Source: Turritopsis dohrnii (taxonomy: Eukaryota > Cnidaria > Hydrozoa > Anthoathecata > Oceaniidae). Taken from it: a stretch of DNA of 64,000 nucleotides. The notes below the pieces were generated by a model. It had not been told where the DNA came from, searched no databases, and worked only from the letters and a program-made list of their open reading frames with translations. Each line of letters starts with the position of its first letter. The first letter of the stretch is position 1. The translations under genes and the position numbers were made by a program. Of this stretch, positions 1-13,100 are shown in pieces. The DNA is taken from NCBI GenBank assembly GCA_027922465.2, contig BQMF02000051.1, positions 1 to 64,000 on the forward strand. Direction: 5' to 3'.

Positions 1-669
1 TAAGCCTTTTGCTTTTTCTCAATCAACATAAATATCTGATGAGAGACAGTTTGGTTTCAGAAAAGGAACTACTCATGCCTTAAATCAACATCACTGAGCG
101 CATTCGCAAACATCTTGACCAAGAAGGTCAGCTTGGTATTGGGATCTTTGTCCATTATCTCAAAAAAGCCTTTGACACTGTCACGAAATTTATGCAAAAA
201 ACTTTCATACTATGGAGGTGGTTTAGGTCTTATCTTTTCCCAAAGATCAATGCTTTAAACTTTAAGTTTGATTCAAAAATCATAAATCATAAATCATGGC
301 GTTCCTCAAGGGTCCTTGGACTCTTTCTAATTTACATCAATGATTTATATTATGCTCTTGCCCTACTCAGACATTTACCATTTTGCTGATGATACTAATC
401 TCCTTCAATTTAATAGGTCCTCTAAGTCACGGAACAAAAGAATTAACATTGATTTAAAACTTCTTTCTAGTTGGCTTAATGCAAATAAAATCTCTCAATG
501 CCAGTAAAACCGAGTTTAACCGGTTGAGACGTAAATCCAAATTACTGAATTTTAACCTCGAGGTAAAAATTGGTGGGAGAGAACTACAACCTAGCCATTT
601 CATTAAATATCTTGGTGTTTATCTTGATGAACTTCGACAACAGTATTGGTACTTAACTGTTATACTGTA
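1..669 (+). mobile_element. Degenerate LINE reverse-transcriptase fragment
   Basis: Translation in shifting + frames gives the ordered blocks of a non-LTR retrotransposon reverse transcriptase: QFGF-R-KGTT, GIFV followed by KKAFDTV, YINDL, the catalytic FADDTNLL (for FADD), then SSWLNANKISLNASKTEF and FIKYLGVYLDE. The blocks are spread over several frames with indels, so this is a dead, 5'-truncated copy; its start lies outside the window. The motif style resembles the CR1/L2/Jockey group, but the clade cannot be assigned by eye. The similar minus-strand fragment near 30.7-31.1 kb may belong to a related family. Confidence 0.8.
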
Positions 670-1842
670 ACGAGAAGCCGCTTGACGTGTCACAATGACA
701 CATATCAACAATGCAACATTGACAAATTGCCCAATTTTGTCTGACAAAATGACTGTCAAATTTGAAATCAGCCAGCACCTTTCAACTGTGATTTATACAA
801 ATTTTACGAAACTTTGGGAAGTTTCGAAATTTGGTCCAAATTTGGCCCGAATGGCCTAATTTTGGTTAGAATTGACAAAATAACTGCCAAATTCGAAATC
901 AGCACCTTTCACCGTTACATCTGTCATGGAAATGAATATTTGATGAATATAGGATGACAATGTTATTAGTTCACATGACGTCACTAAATTTGTTACCATA
1001 GTAATATGTCCCATAAACAATGTAGCCAAATCAAAACAAAAAGGCAAATGTATCGTGATCGTGGGTATGAGGTTGCCATAAAATGAACGCAATCCAAATC
1101 AACTCTGATGATATCCGTACATTGACACCATCAAACATTTTTTTCGCCACAGAGGTAAAGCTCAAATGCATTCCAATATGGACTGTTGAACTTATGTAAA
1201 ATATCTAATCAGAATGTTTGGTCGAACGTTTGGATAGCTTGTTTCTAGTCTCACTTTCCCGGACAAGGTTTTAAAGTATTTGACCACAAACATAGGAAAG
1301 GAGAAAGTTAAACAAGTAAAGTGAAGGAACTTGTTACCTCTATAAGGCTTTTGAAATATGAATATCGATATATGTGTTGTAAATACCATACAGACATAAG
1401 AACTGCTCAATACTTATTGCCTAGTTCATCAATTTCGTACCTTGCCTCGTTTGTCTCTTTTATGAGGGACCTGAGTACGAATTTAAATGTTCACGTTACA
1501 CTTCAAAATTTGATATATCACCACACAAGGAAGACATTTAATTTTTTATGTGGATATACATATATCTTTTTTAACAGATTTGAATAATCTAATGCAATAT
1601 CACACAAAACATACAGTTTATGTGACTAATTGAGTTCATTAAAACTTCATGGTGCAAACCTTGTTAAATTTGCTTGGGTCAGCGAGCATAAAATTACGTC
1701 ATGCCTCGTTCCTTCAAACATTTTTATAAGACTTTCCTGCAAAAAGTTTGATGAACTCAAATTGTCGCATGGCAAACTACTCAAACGCAAATTTCAAAAA
1801 AGCAAGCACGCTTTCGGTGGTTGCCGTTAAAATTCATCACCA
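670..1842. other. Gene-free stretch
   Basis: No supportable coding exon was seen. Around 745-900 a phrase containing GACAAAAT-ACTG-CAAATT-GAAATCAG occurs twice about 120 bases apart, a short degenerate direct repeat. The open frames here are short, lack domain character and have no convincing splice sites. Confidence 0.4.
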
Positions 1843-2011
1843 AAGCCTGGTTCACATTAGATAATTGCAACTACATTCACGTTCAGATTTTTCTCTTCTT
1901 TCTTTTTAGTTTTCTTCATTGGTACACACAAATCTATGACGTAATTATAAATCTACAACTTGCCAATTTTTTGTGCCAGCATTAAATAAACGCTAGTGTG
2001 AATCAGGCTTT
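1843..2011. mobile_element. MITE with AAGCCTGGTTCACA-type inverted ends
   Basis: The left end reads AAAGCCTGGTTCACATTAG and the right end CTAGTGTGAATCAGGCTTT, an imperfect ~19-bp terminal inverted repeat around ~130 bases of AT-rich non-coding DNA. The short length, inverted ends and absence of coding content fit a non-autonomous DNA transposon. The superfamily cannot be set from these ends alone. Confidence 0.6.
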
Positions 2012-2750
2012 AATATACTAACAACATGCACACGGACATGAACACTGTTCCATAATGTGTAACCAAGCCCTAAACAGTTCATATAGACAATAAAATATTA
2101 TACAATATCCCTTCAAAAAAATAAATAAATAAAAATAAAACAAAAATAGCCACAAAACAAAGTGAAAAAAAATTTTTTTCCTCTTGAAGCATTGATTTGG
2201 CAACTTCATCTCCAGTACTTCAAACCTTATTCTGAAGCCGTAAGCAAGAACAACAAGACGTTTAGCCTCGTTTTCAATATTAAAATTTGTTCTTCTGGAA
2301 GCTTTGGTAACTTTAAAAGTAAACCGGAAAATATCCGAATATGTGAATGGAAAATGTTATTAGAAATGCAGCCTCGATTCCAAAGCTCCATCTATCTTTG
2401 CTTTAATATCTTACTCTCTGTCTACAAATCACCAAAAAAAGTCCTGGGATTGAAGTTGATGGGAAATCCAGCTTACAAAATTAAACTCGTACAAATGATG
2501 TAAATAAATATCTCATTATCAAAACATATAAAGTTATAAATCAACTACGTCCACCATCAGTAAAAAAAGTCATTCCAATAAAAGACACAAACAAGATGGT
2601 ATTAAGCACGTGTGGAGAAGAACTTATTAAAAGGGTAACCAGATCGATTTGAAATGTGTGTTAATTTAACGACGACCGGGAAACTCGACTGTAAACAGTG
2701 CTTGGTTTTTAGTGGTCATCTTTCTAGTTTGAACAGTACTTTCATCTACT
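2012..2750. other. Gene-free stretch downstream of the large minus-strand gene
   Basis: This interval would hold the 3' UTR of the second isoform of the minus-strand gene. If one base were dropped near 2762, that gene's frame would run on to a stop near 2,657 and give a C-terminus ending VEFPGRR; this is only a possibility. A 113-aa + frame at 2162-2503 has no recognisable domain and is not called. Confidence 0.3.
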
Positions 2751-5700
2751 TTACCTGGATGCTTTTGGTATGTAAGACTTCTTGTACTTCTCCATCGACT
2801 TCGTGAAAGATTCTTCTTGTCCAACGTCGTCACTTTTCTTCCCGTTTGCCATCATATCGTCGTCGTTTATCGTACGTTCGCGATTCAAGTTGGCCGTCGT
2901 GACGATAGTGGCGCTTTCTCCTTCGATACTGCTTTTTCTCGTCGCAATTACGTCGTCTAAATTCGACATTCCCGTACTAACTTTCTCCAAATTAGGTTCT
3001 GACGTGACGCTTGTCGGATTTACTGATTCGACATCGTGGTTCTTGTGAAGATCTCCGACATCTTCCATGAGATCTACTTCCTCCTTTTTATCTTCAATTT
3101 TCTGCTGCATTGACGTTTGAGAAGTGAACTTTGCTGCTCTCAGAAAAGGAGAATGAGGTTTGTACTTTTGTTTTTGAGTCTTGTTGAAAGATTCAGAATT
3201 AACCGTGCCCTCTTTTCTCTCTTGACCAAAGTTGTTGTTGAATTGGTGTGATGTTTATCAACTTTGCTTCTCGCTCGGAAAGTTTCATTGATAAGCTTTC
3301 CAGCTTTTTGAACCTTCATCTTAGTGACTTTGATTTCCTTTCTTTCACTTGTTTTGCTAATGTTCATTCTCTCATGAATAGAATTGGTACTGTTCGTGAA
3401 CGTCTTGTTTTTGGGTGTGTATCGCTTCTTCAGCTGTATCAAGAAGCGTTTCATCTGCTTGTGGTTATGTGTCTTTTCATACTTTTTCAAAAGTTTTTTC
3501 ACCTTTGTTTGAAAATGCTGTCTGGCCTTCATACTGCGTTTCTTCCGTAATGGACTGTCACGTTTCATTTGCTTTATTTTCTTTCTCAACCGGTGGTGTC
3601 TCTGTAGAAGAATTTGATCGTTGTTTAATGTTTTCCGGAAGCTTCCTGGCGATTCATTACGGCTGGAAGGAAATGGTATAACGTTCTTGACGCCAAGAAT
3701 CGCGTCAAATTCCGACATCTTCTGCGCATGCTCTTGACTGCCAATCTCATGTTCATATCCAATCAGCTTCGGGATGTAATTTCTTGGGACAACATTTGTC
3801 TTCGTCATTGGTGAATTTGGGACAACTGCACGCGAGTAGGCGTTGGCATCATGTTTGTTTAGTGCTGACGTAAAATCGTGTGGGCGTGGGATGTGGTTTC
3901 TTGACGTTAGTGAGGTGTCCCCATTTATTTGCTTTGGCGTGAAACTTCTGGATACTATCTCTGAATCGAACGAAATTGTCGTCTTTTTATCCCAATCGGG
4001 ATCCACAACAGAATTTGTATTGTTGCTACCATACGTTTGTTTTGGAAGCATACCCAGCCTCTGCTTGGCGGCTTGTACCTCTTCATCTAGGGTGTATGCA
4101 CTTCCTTTAGCAATGGCGCTATTTATGAACTTTTTTGTGGGCGGGTACGTCTCTGATAGCTGCTGATCGAATTCTCCGAAAGTTGCTTGTTCACCTAAAT
4201 TGCCCAATTCGTTGGAATATTGCATAAGTGAGGAGCCTGGACTTCTATTATAGTCTAGACTGGCACCTGTTAAAGGCGTTTCTGTGTAACTTTCCTGCGC
4301 AGAGATAGGCGTTTCTGTGTAACTTTCCTGCGCAGAGATAGGGGATTCTGCTTCTTCTATTATAGTTGGGTAGCTGTTGAAAGGATCATGGGGACGTTCA
4401 TTCTCTGTCGCATCATAATCTAACTGTTGCTTTCCCGTTTCAAGGCCGTTCTCAGCTCTTTGTATTTCGTTATAACCAAGCTTGATCAGGTTCCCCGTCG
4501 GTGTATATTTGTTTTGGTAAGTCTGACTTTTAGTTCGGTGACGTAAGGGAGGAATGAAACGACTCTTCATTTCAACCAATGGCGCGCCATTAATATTTGT
4601 ATTGTTTAGAAGCGTCATCGATCGATTTTGGACTGCGTCATTATTTAAATATAGGGAGGAGTTTTGAGGAGTGTTGAAGCTCCCCTTACTGGCTGTTGAA
4701 TAAGAATTTTTATGTGTTGGAATTGCTGTCTTTTGTTTGGCCTGGGCTTTGGTCAAGTATTCCTCTACGGTTTCTATAACCATGGGTCTGTTATTTGCTA
4801 CACCAGTTGTGTCAATCACGAAGTAGCTAGATGGGACTGGTACAGAATGGCTGTTTTCTTTTTCGGCTTTCTTATTACCAAGGTTACTACGAGAATGATT
4901 TTCATCTTGGACACTGTTAGCAATGGTTTTATTGACTGCACTTGGACGTTGTACTTAACATAGCCAACATTATCACCATAGTCTGAATGGAAATATGTTG
5001 GTCCTTTAATTTTTTCATGGTCGTCACCTTTGCGATGTCCTTGTGCATGATTCTCAGCAATCAAAGAAAGGGGCGTATTTAAAATAGTTCCCGCCAATCT
5101 TCTAGCTTCCTCTAACCTGTTGGCCTTTTTGAGATCTTCAATAGCTTGCAAGGATGATTCCAATGGTGTTGCTAACTTTTGCTTTTGGTTAGCGTTCGTA
5201 GAAGACAGTCGACTTCGGACAACACCATCTTCTGTGTCGGCTATTTGATATGTGGGACTTTCAATACTTGCTTGTGACGAGTCAATGACTTCTGAATTGG
5301 TTTCCTTAAATTTGCGATTTGCTTCAGGGATAACAACATGGTTGCTTCGTGTGTTGGGCGTTTGAGCTGCACTGCTGCGAGAAGTCAATGCATTATACAG
5401 CGCCCTCTGTTGGGTAAACGTCATCACTTCCGGGTGTACAGGGGCGCTGGAGGCGTTTCTGGAACATCTTCGATGATGATGTATGGCTGGTCGACATGTT
5501 GTTTGGCGGTTTCCACTGGAATGCTCAACTGCATATTCGTTGATGGAACATTTTCAGCTCCTTTCTCACTTTGCTGATACATTCTTTGTTGCGCAATTCT
5601 TCGTTGCGTCAGCATGCGGTCATATATCTGCCTTTCCAACGCTTCATTCTGTGCTGAAGTTCCCGTATATACGTTTTCACTTTTTTTAAAGGAACGCCAA

Positions 5701-6616
5701 GGTGAAAGTGATGTAGAAGGAGATGTATTGATGGATGGAAGAACTTGACCTCTGTCCTTTAACTGGTTTAAAAGCTTCAGCCGATCATTTCTTAACTTCC
5801 TGTAATACAACATCTTCAGGTATTTTTGGTCCATATCATCTAATTGGAATTTGTGGTCACTCGTTGGTGGTGGTGCGTAGATGGTATTTGGTTGGTAAAG
5901 TACGGCGGTTGCGGCGGAAGAACTGGTCCCTTGTCTTGAGAGCGCAGGAGATTGTTTATTGTCTTGATTACTCAGTTTTGTTTTTTCAGTATCCGTTGCC
6001 AATCCAGCTATGTTCGCATTTATATTGTTTGACTTAACAATACGGGAAATGTTTTTCACATCCTGTTTAACCAGTTCTTGAATAACCCTACGAATAGTCG
6101 CGTCGCCGTTGTTGTTGCTTAGCAACGGTCGTGTATGAAAGTAATACTCGTACATATGCTCATAAATATTCTTCAGCACGGTTGCTAGGGAAACATTCAT
6201 AGGAAGTTTGATGGATATAGTCTTAAAGTTTGGATCGTTGTTTTTGGAGTTTGTATTTCTTGAAACTCCTTCGTCTGTTTTTACCATTTGCGGTACATGT
6301 GTTGTAAGTGTAATAGTGTTGTCTACAGGATTCGGCTTCTTGATGGTCACTAGAGGTCGCTTCAAAGCTTTGGGTTTCAATGCTTGACCTGGTGGAGCCA
6401 TGTAGCCACGGTTTGTCGGGGAAATGTACTTAGCCGGAAACTTCTGCCGTTCTTCTTCCATTTTAAGTTCGCGATAGTTTTGCCGTAGTAGCTTTATTCG
6501 GTCATCTTTCGATAAATTTTCGTAGTCAGGTGGTTTGTGAGGTTGGCTATTAGTACGTGCGCCGATGTTGTTGCCAAATTGATCGTAGGGACCACCAATT
6601 TTCATTTCATATTTTC
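2751..6616 (-). CDS. 3'-terminal low-complexity exon of the thioredoxin-domain gene, second isoform (frame-broken)
   Basis: The exon opens after a clean acceptor (TTTGATTTTCAG) at 6,616 and joins the preceding exon in phase 1, giving EG-KYEMKIGGPYDQF. It encodes a hydrophilic protein rich in N, S, T, K and P without a recognisable domain. Basic stretches and a tandem duplication of SAQESYTETPI (near 4277-4341) are visible. The coding sense moves through four frames: 5,424-6,616, then about 4,956-5,440, then about 3,220-4,955, then 2,751 to about 3,250. Each transition is the change expected if one base were missing, near 5,443 (a run of four C), 4,950 and 3,220-3,255. The composition stays continuous across breaks, so either assembly indels or recent decay could explain them. 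It stops at TAA 2,751. Function unknown. Confidence 0.6.
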
Positions 6617-7124
6617 CTGAAAATCAAAGAACGGCCAGAAGACAATTAAACAATTCATATTTTATTTAGTAAAATCGACTATGCATCCTCCTTTTAGCGC
6701 CCACTTTATTGCGCCCTCCTATAATAAACGCCTCCTATCAAAAAAACAGTTTTAATGATCTTCCATTGATAAGCTTTCCAAATTAACGAATGGTTCTAAA
6801 ATGTTTACGAATTAGTTAGACTTCAGAAACCATGTAATCATCATGAGCGTAAAACCATTTTGTTCCTTCTAGCCATCAGCATCGTTAAGGTGTGCCTCTA
6901 TGGCTTGTATACTCCAACCTGAATGCCTAGTTATAAGGCTTGATATACGGATATGTTAAAAAAGTAAGAGACACTGCGTCCGAAGTTGGTTAAAAGCAAG
7001 CTTGAAAACGAGGCTGTATTTAATGAGTTGGTCACACCAGAAATCGGGAAAAAAATGTTAAAAAAAAAAATGTGGGGAAACCTGGAAAAAATATGTGAAA
7101 ATAAATTATTGAGGCCTCACTTAC

Positions 7125-8579
7125 CTTCAGCATTTTTATGAAATGTTACTTTGACTTTTACAGGTTTACTTGGCCACGCAATTTCGTGTTTTGACGTCGA
7201 ACTGTTTAAAAATGTTTTTGGTTTTAGTGGTTCAGGTTTTGGATATTTCGTGTAAGTTGTTTTTACATCTTTCCAAATCAAGTGGTTTTGTTCTTTGATC
7301 AAATTCTCCTGTTTTTTTGCTAGTAAGTAGTTAAGACCGAAATCCTTCGGTTCTGGATATGCATTTGGATTTTCGTTATCCCTGTCAACAGGTTCTGTGT
7401 TACTCTGCTGATTAGTCATTTCTGCGTTTGGTTGGTTTGGCTGATTTGAAGTTGTAGTTTGGCTTGAGTCGATATTCGTTAACGGTTGTTCGCTTCCAGT
7501 TGCTGTATTTGCTGCTGTGTTCGCCTGTACAGATTCCGAATATTGTTGTGTTTGTATGTTGTTGGTGTTGTAAGGTTGTACGGTTGTCTGTTCGTTCTCA
7601 TTTCTCTGTGAGTTTGGTGTCTGTGACAGTGGCGGTGATTGAGCATTTGTAATAGTTGAAGCCTGGTAACTAGGTTGATTTTGAGACGTGGTTATTGTTT
7701 GAGATACATCTTGATCAGTAGATGACGAGACCGCCGGCTGTATTTGATTTGGATTCGGCTGTTCCACCTGTGGTCCGGCGGCTGTATCAGACTTCATAGC
7801 TAACACAGGCTCATTTGTGACGCTAGATGACTTCGGCGTGTTTGTAATTTGGTACGTCTTCCAATCCCCGTATGTTTCCGAAACTTTTGTAAAAGAATTC
7901 GGATCGATTTGTTGGAAATTATTTTCAAATGATTGTTCTACGTTATTTTGATCTGAGCTTGAGTTGTAAGAAGGTACCGCTGTTTCGTCTTTTGTTACGG
8001 CAGTTTGAGGATTCGTTGCGACAGTTTGAGAATCCGTTGCGGTAGTTTGAAGATATGGATCGTTGTTCGTTGCCGTTTCTGTTACAGTTACGGGTTGGCT
8101 GTTTGAGTACGACTGTGGGTACTGTTGCTCTGTATACTGGCTCACAGGAGGTTGCTGTTGGTCATAGCGTGTATTTGCTTGCCACTCTTGATTTGCTTGT
8201 GGCGTCTGTTGAAAAGCATTGGCGCGTGCGTCTTGCGCATCGTTTACGGAAGTAGCAAGTTGAGGGACATATTGCTGAATTCTATAAAGCTCCTTCTGTT
8301 TCTGTTTGGCCTTGTAAGCACGATACGATGGCAATATCATCGAAGCCAAAGATGGTCCTGCCACTTCGTTACTAGTTCCCTTCAGGATTTTTTCGAAGGT
8401 ACTCCCAAATTGATTATTTTTCACCTGTTTGTGTCCAAAGTCGTTAACGGCGGTTGTAGTAGGTGCTTCGATGCTATGCAATTGTTCGTCAAAAGCATGC
8501 GTATTACCGTCAGTCCAACTCTGTACGTATTGTGATGGTCTAGTTTCCGTACTTGTTGTGTATGGTGCTAGTGCGTTAT
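7125..8579 (-). CDS. Q/N/S/T-rich internal exon of the thioredoxin-domain gene (alternative to the 3.26 kb exon)
   Basis: This open block of 1,455 bases has an acceptor ending CTTTTTAG at its 5' end and a near-perfect donor GAAG/GTAAGTG at its 3' end. Both are phase 1, so the exon is symmetric. It can take the G left by exon 4 (13,754) to begin D-NALAPYTTST, and it continues into the exon starting at 6,616. The 485 residues are dominated by Q, N, S, T and P (many NQ, TQ and SQ pairs) and end in PVKVKVTFHKNAEG. An ATG-initiated reading from 8,757 would place a hydrophobic stretch before this block, but the acceptor makes that an intron read-through. No domain recognised; likely extracellular if joined to the signal-peptide exon. 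Confidence 0.6.
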
Positions 8580-10167
8580 CTAAAAAGTTATATGAGTGGT
8601 ATATTATGCATGAGACCAGACTCGTGATGACAGAGAGGTCAAAAACGACCTCAATCCCGTTCTTGATCTTGATAACGAGATTATAGCTTAAGTTGGCTTT
8701 AGTTTGTTTTTTTCCGAATTTCAGATTCGAAATATGCTTCTGATATCCTTTCTCCATGACAAACTAATTTTTAGAGGATAACTGATTACAATAAAGGATC
8801 TCAATTACTAGCGTACCATTTTTAACAATGTTTTTAGGGAAGCAAGTCTGAAGAAATTCTTTTCTCCCTAGCATGTATTAGTGTTTAAAACTAACACAGA
8901 ATAGAGCTATCCGTTTACATCACTTTCGATATTAACATACATCAATAATGGCGTTAATTTGAATCATGATGGAGATAATAAAGTGTCAATTCTACAAAAG
9001 TTTGGTTTTTCATCATACAAGAAAACGTCAGTTATTATTCCGATTTTAAACGAGGCAAAGTCCGGAAATCCGAAAGTGACGTCATTCTTGAAAAGGTCGG
9101 TAAGTAATAGAGTCATGTTACGTTTCCGAAATGAATGTTATGTGGAATGCCGAAAAACATAAACAAATTATGCTGTCATGGAGATGGCCTAAAACCTACC
9201 TATCCAGTGTGAGATTTATTGCGCACGCGCAAAGACAAATGTAATAAAGCTGATAAAGAACAGGAAAATTCTGATGACATAACTTTTAACGTTACTTAAG
9301 ATTTCTAGGAAATATTTACAACGGGAAAACACTATATATATAACATATAAAAAAGGGTCACAACTAAACGTTGTAAAATTTGAAATTTGTCAGATTGTTT
9401 TTTAACTGTCGGACTGTTTTAATATTTTCGGTTACTTTGTCCTCGACATACGTCATCATAACACGTCATATTAATGACGGAGAATTCTGTGATAGAAAAC
9501 AATGTCGCGCCGTGTTTTCAATATTTGTAGAAAGTAACATTGATTTAGAAATTAATAATAACAAAATAAGCTGAAGATTGAAGAATGAAAAACACGTAAC
9601 TGAAACCACGGTGCGCCATTATTTTACAATGTTACATTATTTTCTATTACAGAATCAATATAGAATTCTCGAAAGAAGAATGCTTACATTTTAAGCGTAA
9701 ATGTCACTGGTATTGCATGACTTTTATATAAAAGATACAATCCATTCATCCACTAATTCTTAAGCACGAAGAACATTTCATCTTTCCTTCATTGGATCAG
9801 CTTAAATTGAGTAATGAAGATGTCAAAGGTCTTGCTTTAATGTCACCATGTCTCGTTGAGAAACTCTTTTTCGCCTTTTCATAAAGTTTTATCAGGCAAT
9901 TTCAGATCATCAAAACCTCTTGGTGAAATTTATTTGGGTTAGTGAGCATTTAGTCACGCGAGGCCTGGTTGAATCAAGAGTTATAAGAGCGTTTACCTAG
10001 AAATTTGATAACTTGAAATTGTTAGCCCTTTCTTAACGATTCAATTCATTCCAAGTTTTTGAACGGACCAGGCGCAGAATGTAGAGCTCGATATAGTCTA
10101 CGGTTACCGTAAAACTGGCACGTCTTCAGTTTTATATATCCATTCTTCACCATTGATAAATACGTCG
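8580..10167. other. Intron / 3' flank between the two alternative tails
   Basis: No coding exon is evident. It is the 3' flank of the first isoform (stop at 10,168) and, if exon 4 can skip to 8,579, part of a long intron. Around 9,960-10,072 the ends GCCTGGTT and ACCAGGC suggest a decayed MITE related to the one at 1,843, but the match is weak. Confidence 0.3.
9929..9934 (-). terminator. Candidate polyadenylation signal for the long-exon isoform
   Basis: AATAAA on the minus strand about 235 bases after the TAA stop at 10,168. It supports the 3.26 kb exon being a genuine terminal exon. The hexamer is common in AT-rich DNA, so this is suggestive only. Confidence 0.3.
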
Positions 10168-13100
10168 TTAAGTATTTTCAATCCGCTTTGTTTCAACTGT
10201 GCGATTGGTTGGTGCGATTGTTCTACGTGCGATTGGTCGATGTCTTATCCAATGAAAATATTCTATATCGTCATGTGATCGTTTTTTCTTTCTTTTCTTG
10301 CGGCGTTTTTTTTTCTTTAAGCTTCCGAATACCCCAACTACTTCGACCGGTTTTTCCGGTATCCCACTTTTTTTAGACAATTTAAAAGTCACCTTTGCCC
10401 TTTTATCCCAAGGTTCGGGGTTACGGCTTATATCTTTTAATGCAAACTGACCGGTTTCGTGTGTCGCGTGGTTCTCTTTTCTTTTCTGTGGTTTTTCCAG
10501 TTTCTCCGACGCTTCAGTCTGTGCATCATGCAATAGAGCATCGGCAGCATTTTCTTGAGCACTTTCGGTACCATGCCCTGGTCTCGACGTTGTATGCTCA
10601 TCGGCGATTGTCGGTTCGTTGGAATTCGGTTTTGACGTCGTCACCGAAACACTCGGAAGATCTTTAGGTAGTCGCATGTCTTTCTGTGTTGATGTCATTT
10701 GGATGTCGGTACCAGTTGGAGTCGACGTTGGTTCCGTCACTTTTTCTCTATTTGACTCAGATGTTACAGGTTCACCTTTCATTCCATCACTAAAATTGAT
10801 GCTTTCATGATTATCGGCAACTCGGTTTGAAGTGTCTTTGGTGTAAGGTAAGGCACTTGATAAGTGTATATTTTGGTTATGATAGTCATCAATGGAGTCT
10901 TTTATTTCTGGTTCTGTCGCTTTTTCCTCGGTGTTCGGGAGAGTTTCAAGTCGGGTCGATATTTCCTCGTTATTGGTACTCGTCTCTTGCGGAGATTCGT
11001 TCAATTTCATCAACTGTCTTTGAATCGTTTCCTGATTGCCAGCATTCAAATGTTTACTCCTAAAGATTTGTCCGAGTTCACTTGTATCTTGTATCAGTGA
11101 GTTTTCTTCATTTTTTGGATTGATCAAGGTTTTGATTTCGTGTTGAACTGTCGGATTCGAAAGAAAACTCGCCGATTTCTCATCAGAACTGTCTGCTTTC
11201 TGTATATTGTGCCGATATGTTGGCGCAGCGACTTTAGATTCTGCCTTGACAAATGTTAATATTTTTTTAGGAATGTTTTTAGTAGGACGCTCAAATTTGT
11301 TCTCAAGAAAATTTTCAACCAGTTCAAGTTCCTTCATGTTAGATTTCCGCGCGTCATCTCTTCCAAGCGTTCTTTCGACAGGTTTTTGTGTCGTTCCCTC
11401 TCTGAATTCTCTTTCTTTCTTCGCGTAAAATTTGTACAACTTATCCCAAAAGCCGATTAATGATTTCGGTTTCTCGGTTGGTGACAGTATTGGTTCAGTC
11501 TCTTCTCTCTTTCCACTATTTACAACAGGTGGTAAAACAGGCTGATTCGCATTTTTGATACCATCTGGAGCAAAAAATCGCGCCATATTTGCTTGGTGGA
11601 CTTTAGCAGCATTTTCCCTTGATTTCCGCGCCATTTGCTCGGCTAATCTTGCTCGAGTCCGAAGGGAAACAAAAGGAGGGTTGATTTGACTCGATTGTTC
11701 AAACATTTCCATTTGTCTATATGGATAAGTGGCCCTTTGAATTTCTTCCAATCGTCTCGCGTAAGAATTCTGTTGATCTCGTGCCAAACCGGGAACTTTA
11801 TTTCGAATTAAAGCTTGGTCTGTTTGGGGCCGTTCTGGTATCAACTCAGTCATCATTGGCGAAAGTTTTGAGTAATGCTTTCTAGCCGGTACATTATAAA
11901 ACATTGGACGGTGTCGATTCAGGAAAAATTGAGAATTGAGCGAACGCATTTTACTCGCTTTGTTGTTTCGCTGTCGGAGTTGTTGTCTCTGGCGTTGAAA
12001 CCTCAAACGAGCTCTTTGCTTAGTTCTCTCAGCGCGAATTTTTGCGATTTCTATGGCGCGTTGTTTAGATATTGGAACAGCGTGACTTGGAGAAATGTAA
12101 ACTGGTTTGTGATTTCTATACGATTGATATGGGTTTCGATTAATGTTTTGTTGTACTTTTTTCCTGTTCATTACTGCTTTGCGATTGTTTAAACGATGCG
12201 CTAGTTTATTATTTGGCACAGAAAGATGTCCGCGTACGTATGGCCTTTTCGGCTGCCGGTTCTCCCATTCTTTACGTCTCTGTAGGAGATTGTCATAAAG
12301 CCTAGCTGAAAGATATCCAGGCTTATTGTTGAAAGTGTACGCTTGAAGATGAGTTCTAGATATGGGCGCACTTTCTTGGTTGAATTTACTGTAATCGCCG
12401 AGTGTTTTTAATTGATGAAAGATCGGCCTAGGTTTATAGAAACCCAGTGGGTTTGGAATATTGGGACTGACCTTTTCTTTAACGACGGGTTTTGTAATAG
12501 GCATGTAAGGGGTGATATCGAGTGATTTTACGAACTGATATGCACTAGGTACTTCTTCGCTGATTGGTTGAATATTTGGTCCCCAGCTTGTTAAAATGGA
12601 ACTTGGATTAACATTTTCATTTTGATGGGACCACTGGGTAAGCGAGTCTCTTTCGGTATTTATAAAGTTTTGAAGAGTGTTTGTATTTGGTAGTTGATTG
12701 AAGAAAGAAGAAAAACGACTTGTTGGCACAGGTGCTGGTTGATTATAGGCCTGAATGCTGGGATATCGGCTAGCTCTTTTCGCTTCTTTTACGTAGTTCC
12801 AAATGCTTGGTTGTTTTCCGGGTAAAGGTCTTATTAAGCGATTATTTTGAAGAGAATTTCCGTAATTTTGGAGAGGTGCGTTCCATTGCGCGGAAGGTGC
12901 ACCCTGATTTGCGGGATACGCTTTGAGCGATGGAAACCGACTCGCTTGATTTTGAGACATGTACTTCATTTCAGCATTCTGTAATTTTGTTTCAAGTTCA
13001 GAAGGCAGCTGTAGTTGCACACCCCGCTGTACTTGTGCAATGTTCGGTAGTTGAGGCTGAAACATGGAAACTTGTTGTGGAAAGGCGCGGAAATTCTGTT

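Noticed and set aside
2162..2503. 113-aa plus-strand frame
   Set aside because: Non-ATG opening, no domain and no splice context.
8055..8535. Plus-strand frames opposite the Q-rich exon
   Set aside because: Antisense shadows of CAA/CAG-rich coding sequence, giving L/C/V-rich peptides.
8581..8757. ATG-initiated N-terminus with hydrophobic stretch for the 1,455-bp exon
   Set aside because: A CTTTTTAG acceptor at 8,580 and phase agreement with exon 4 make this an intron read-through; the hydrophobic stretch is not at the N-terminus as in a signal peptide.
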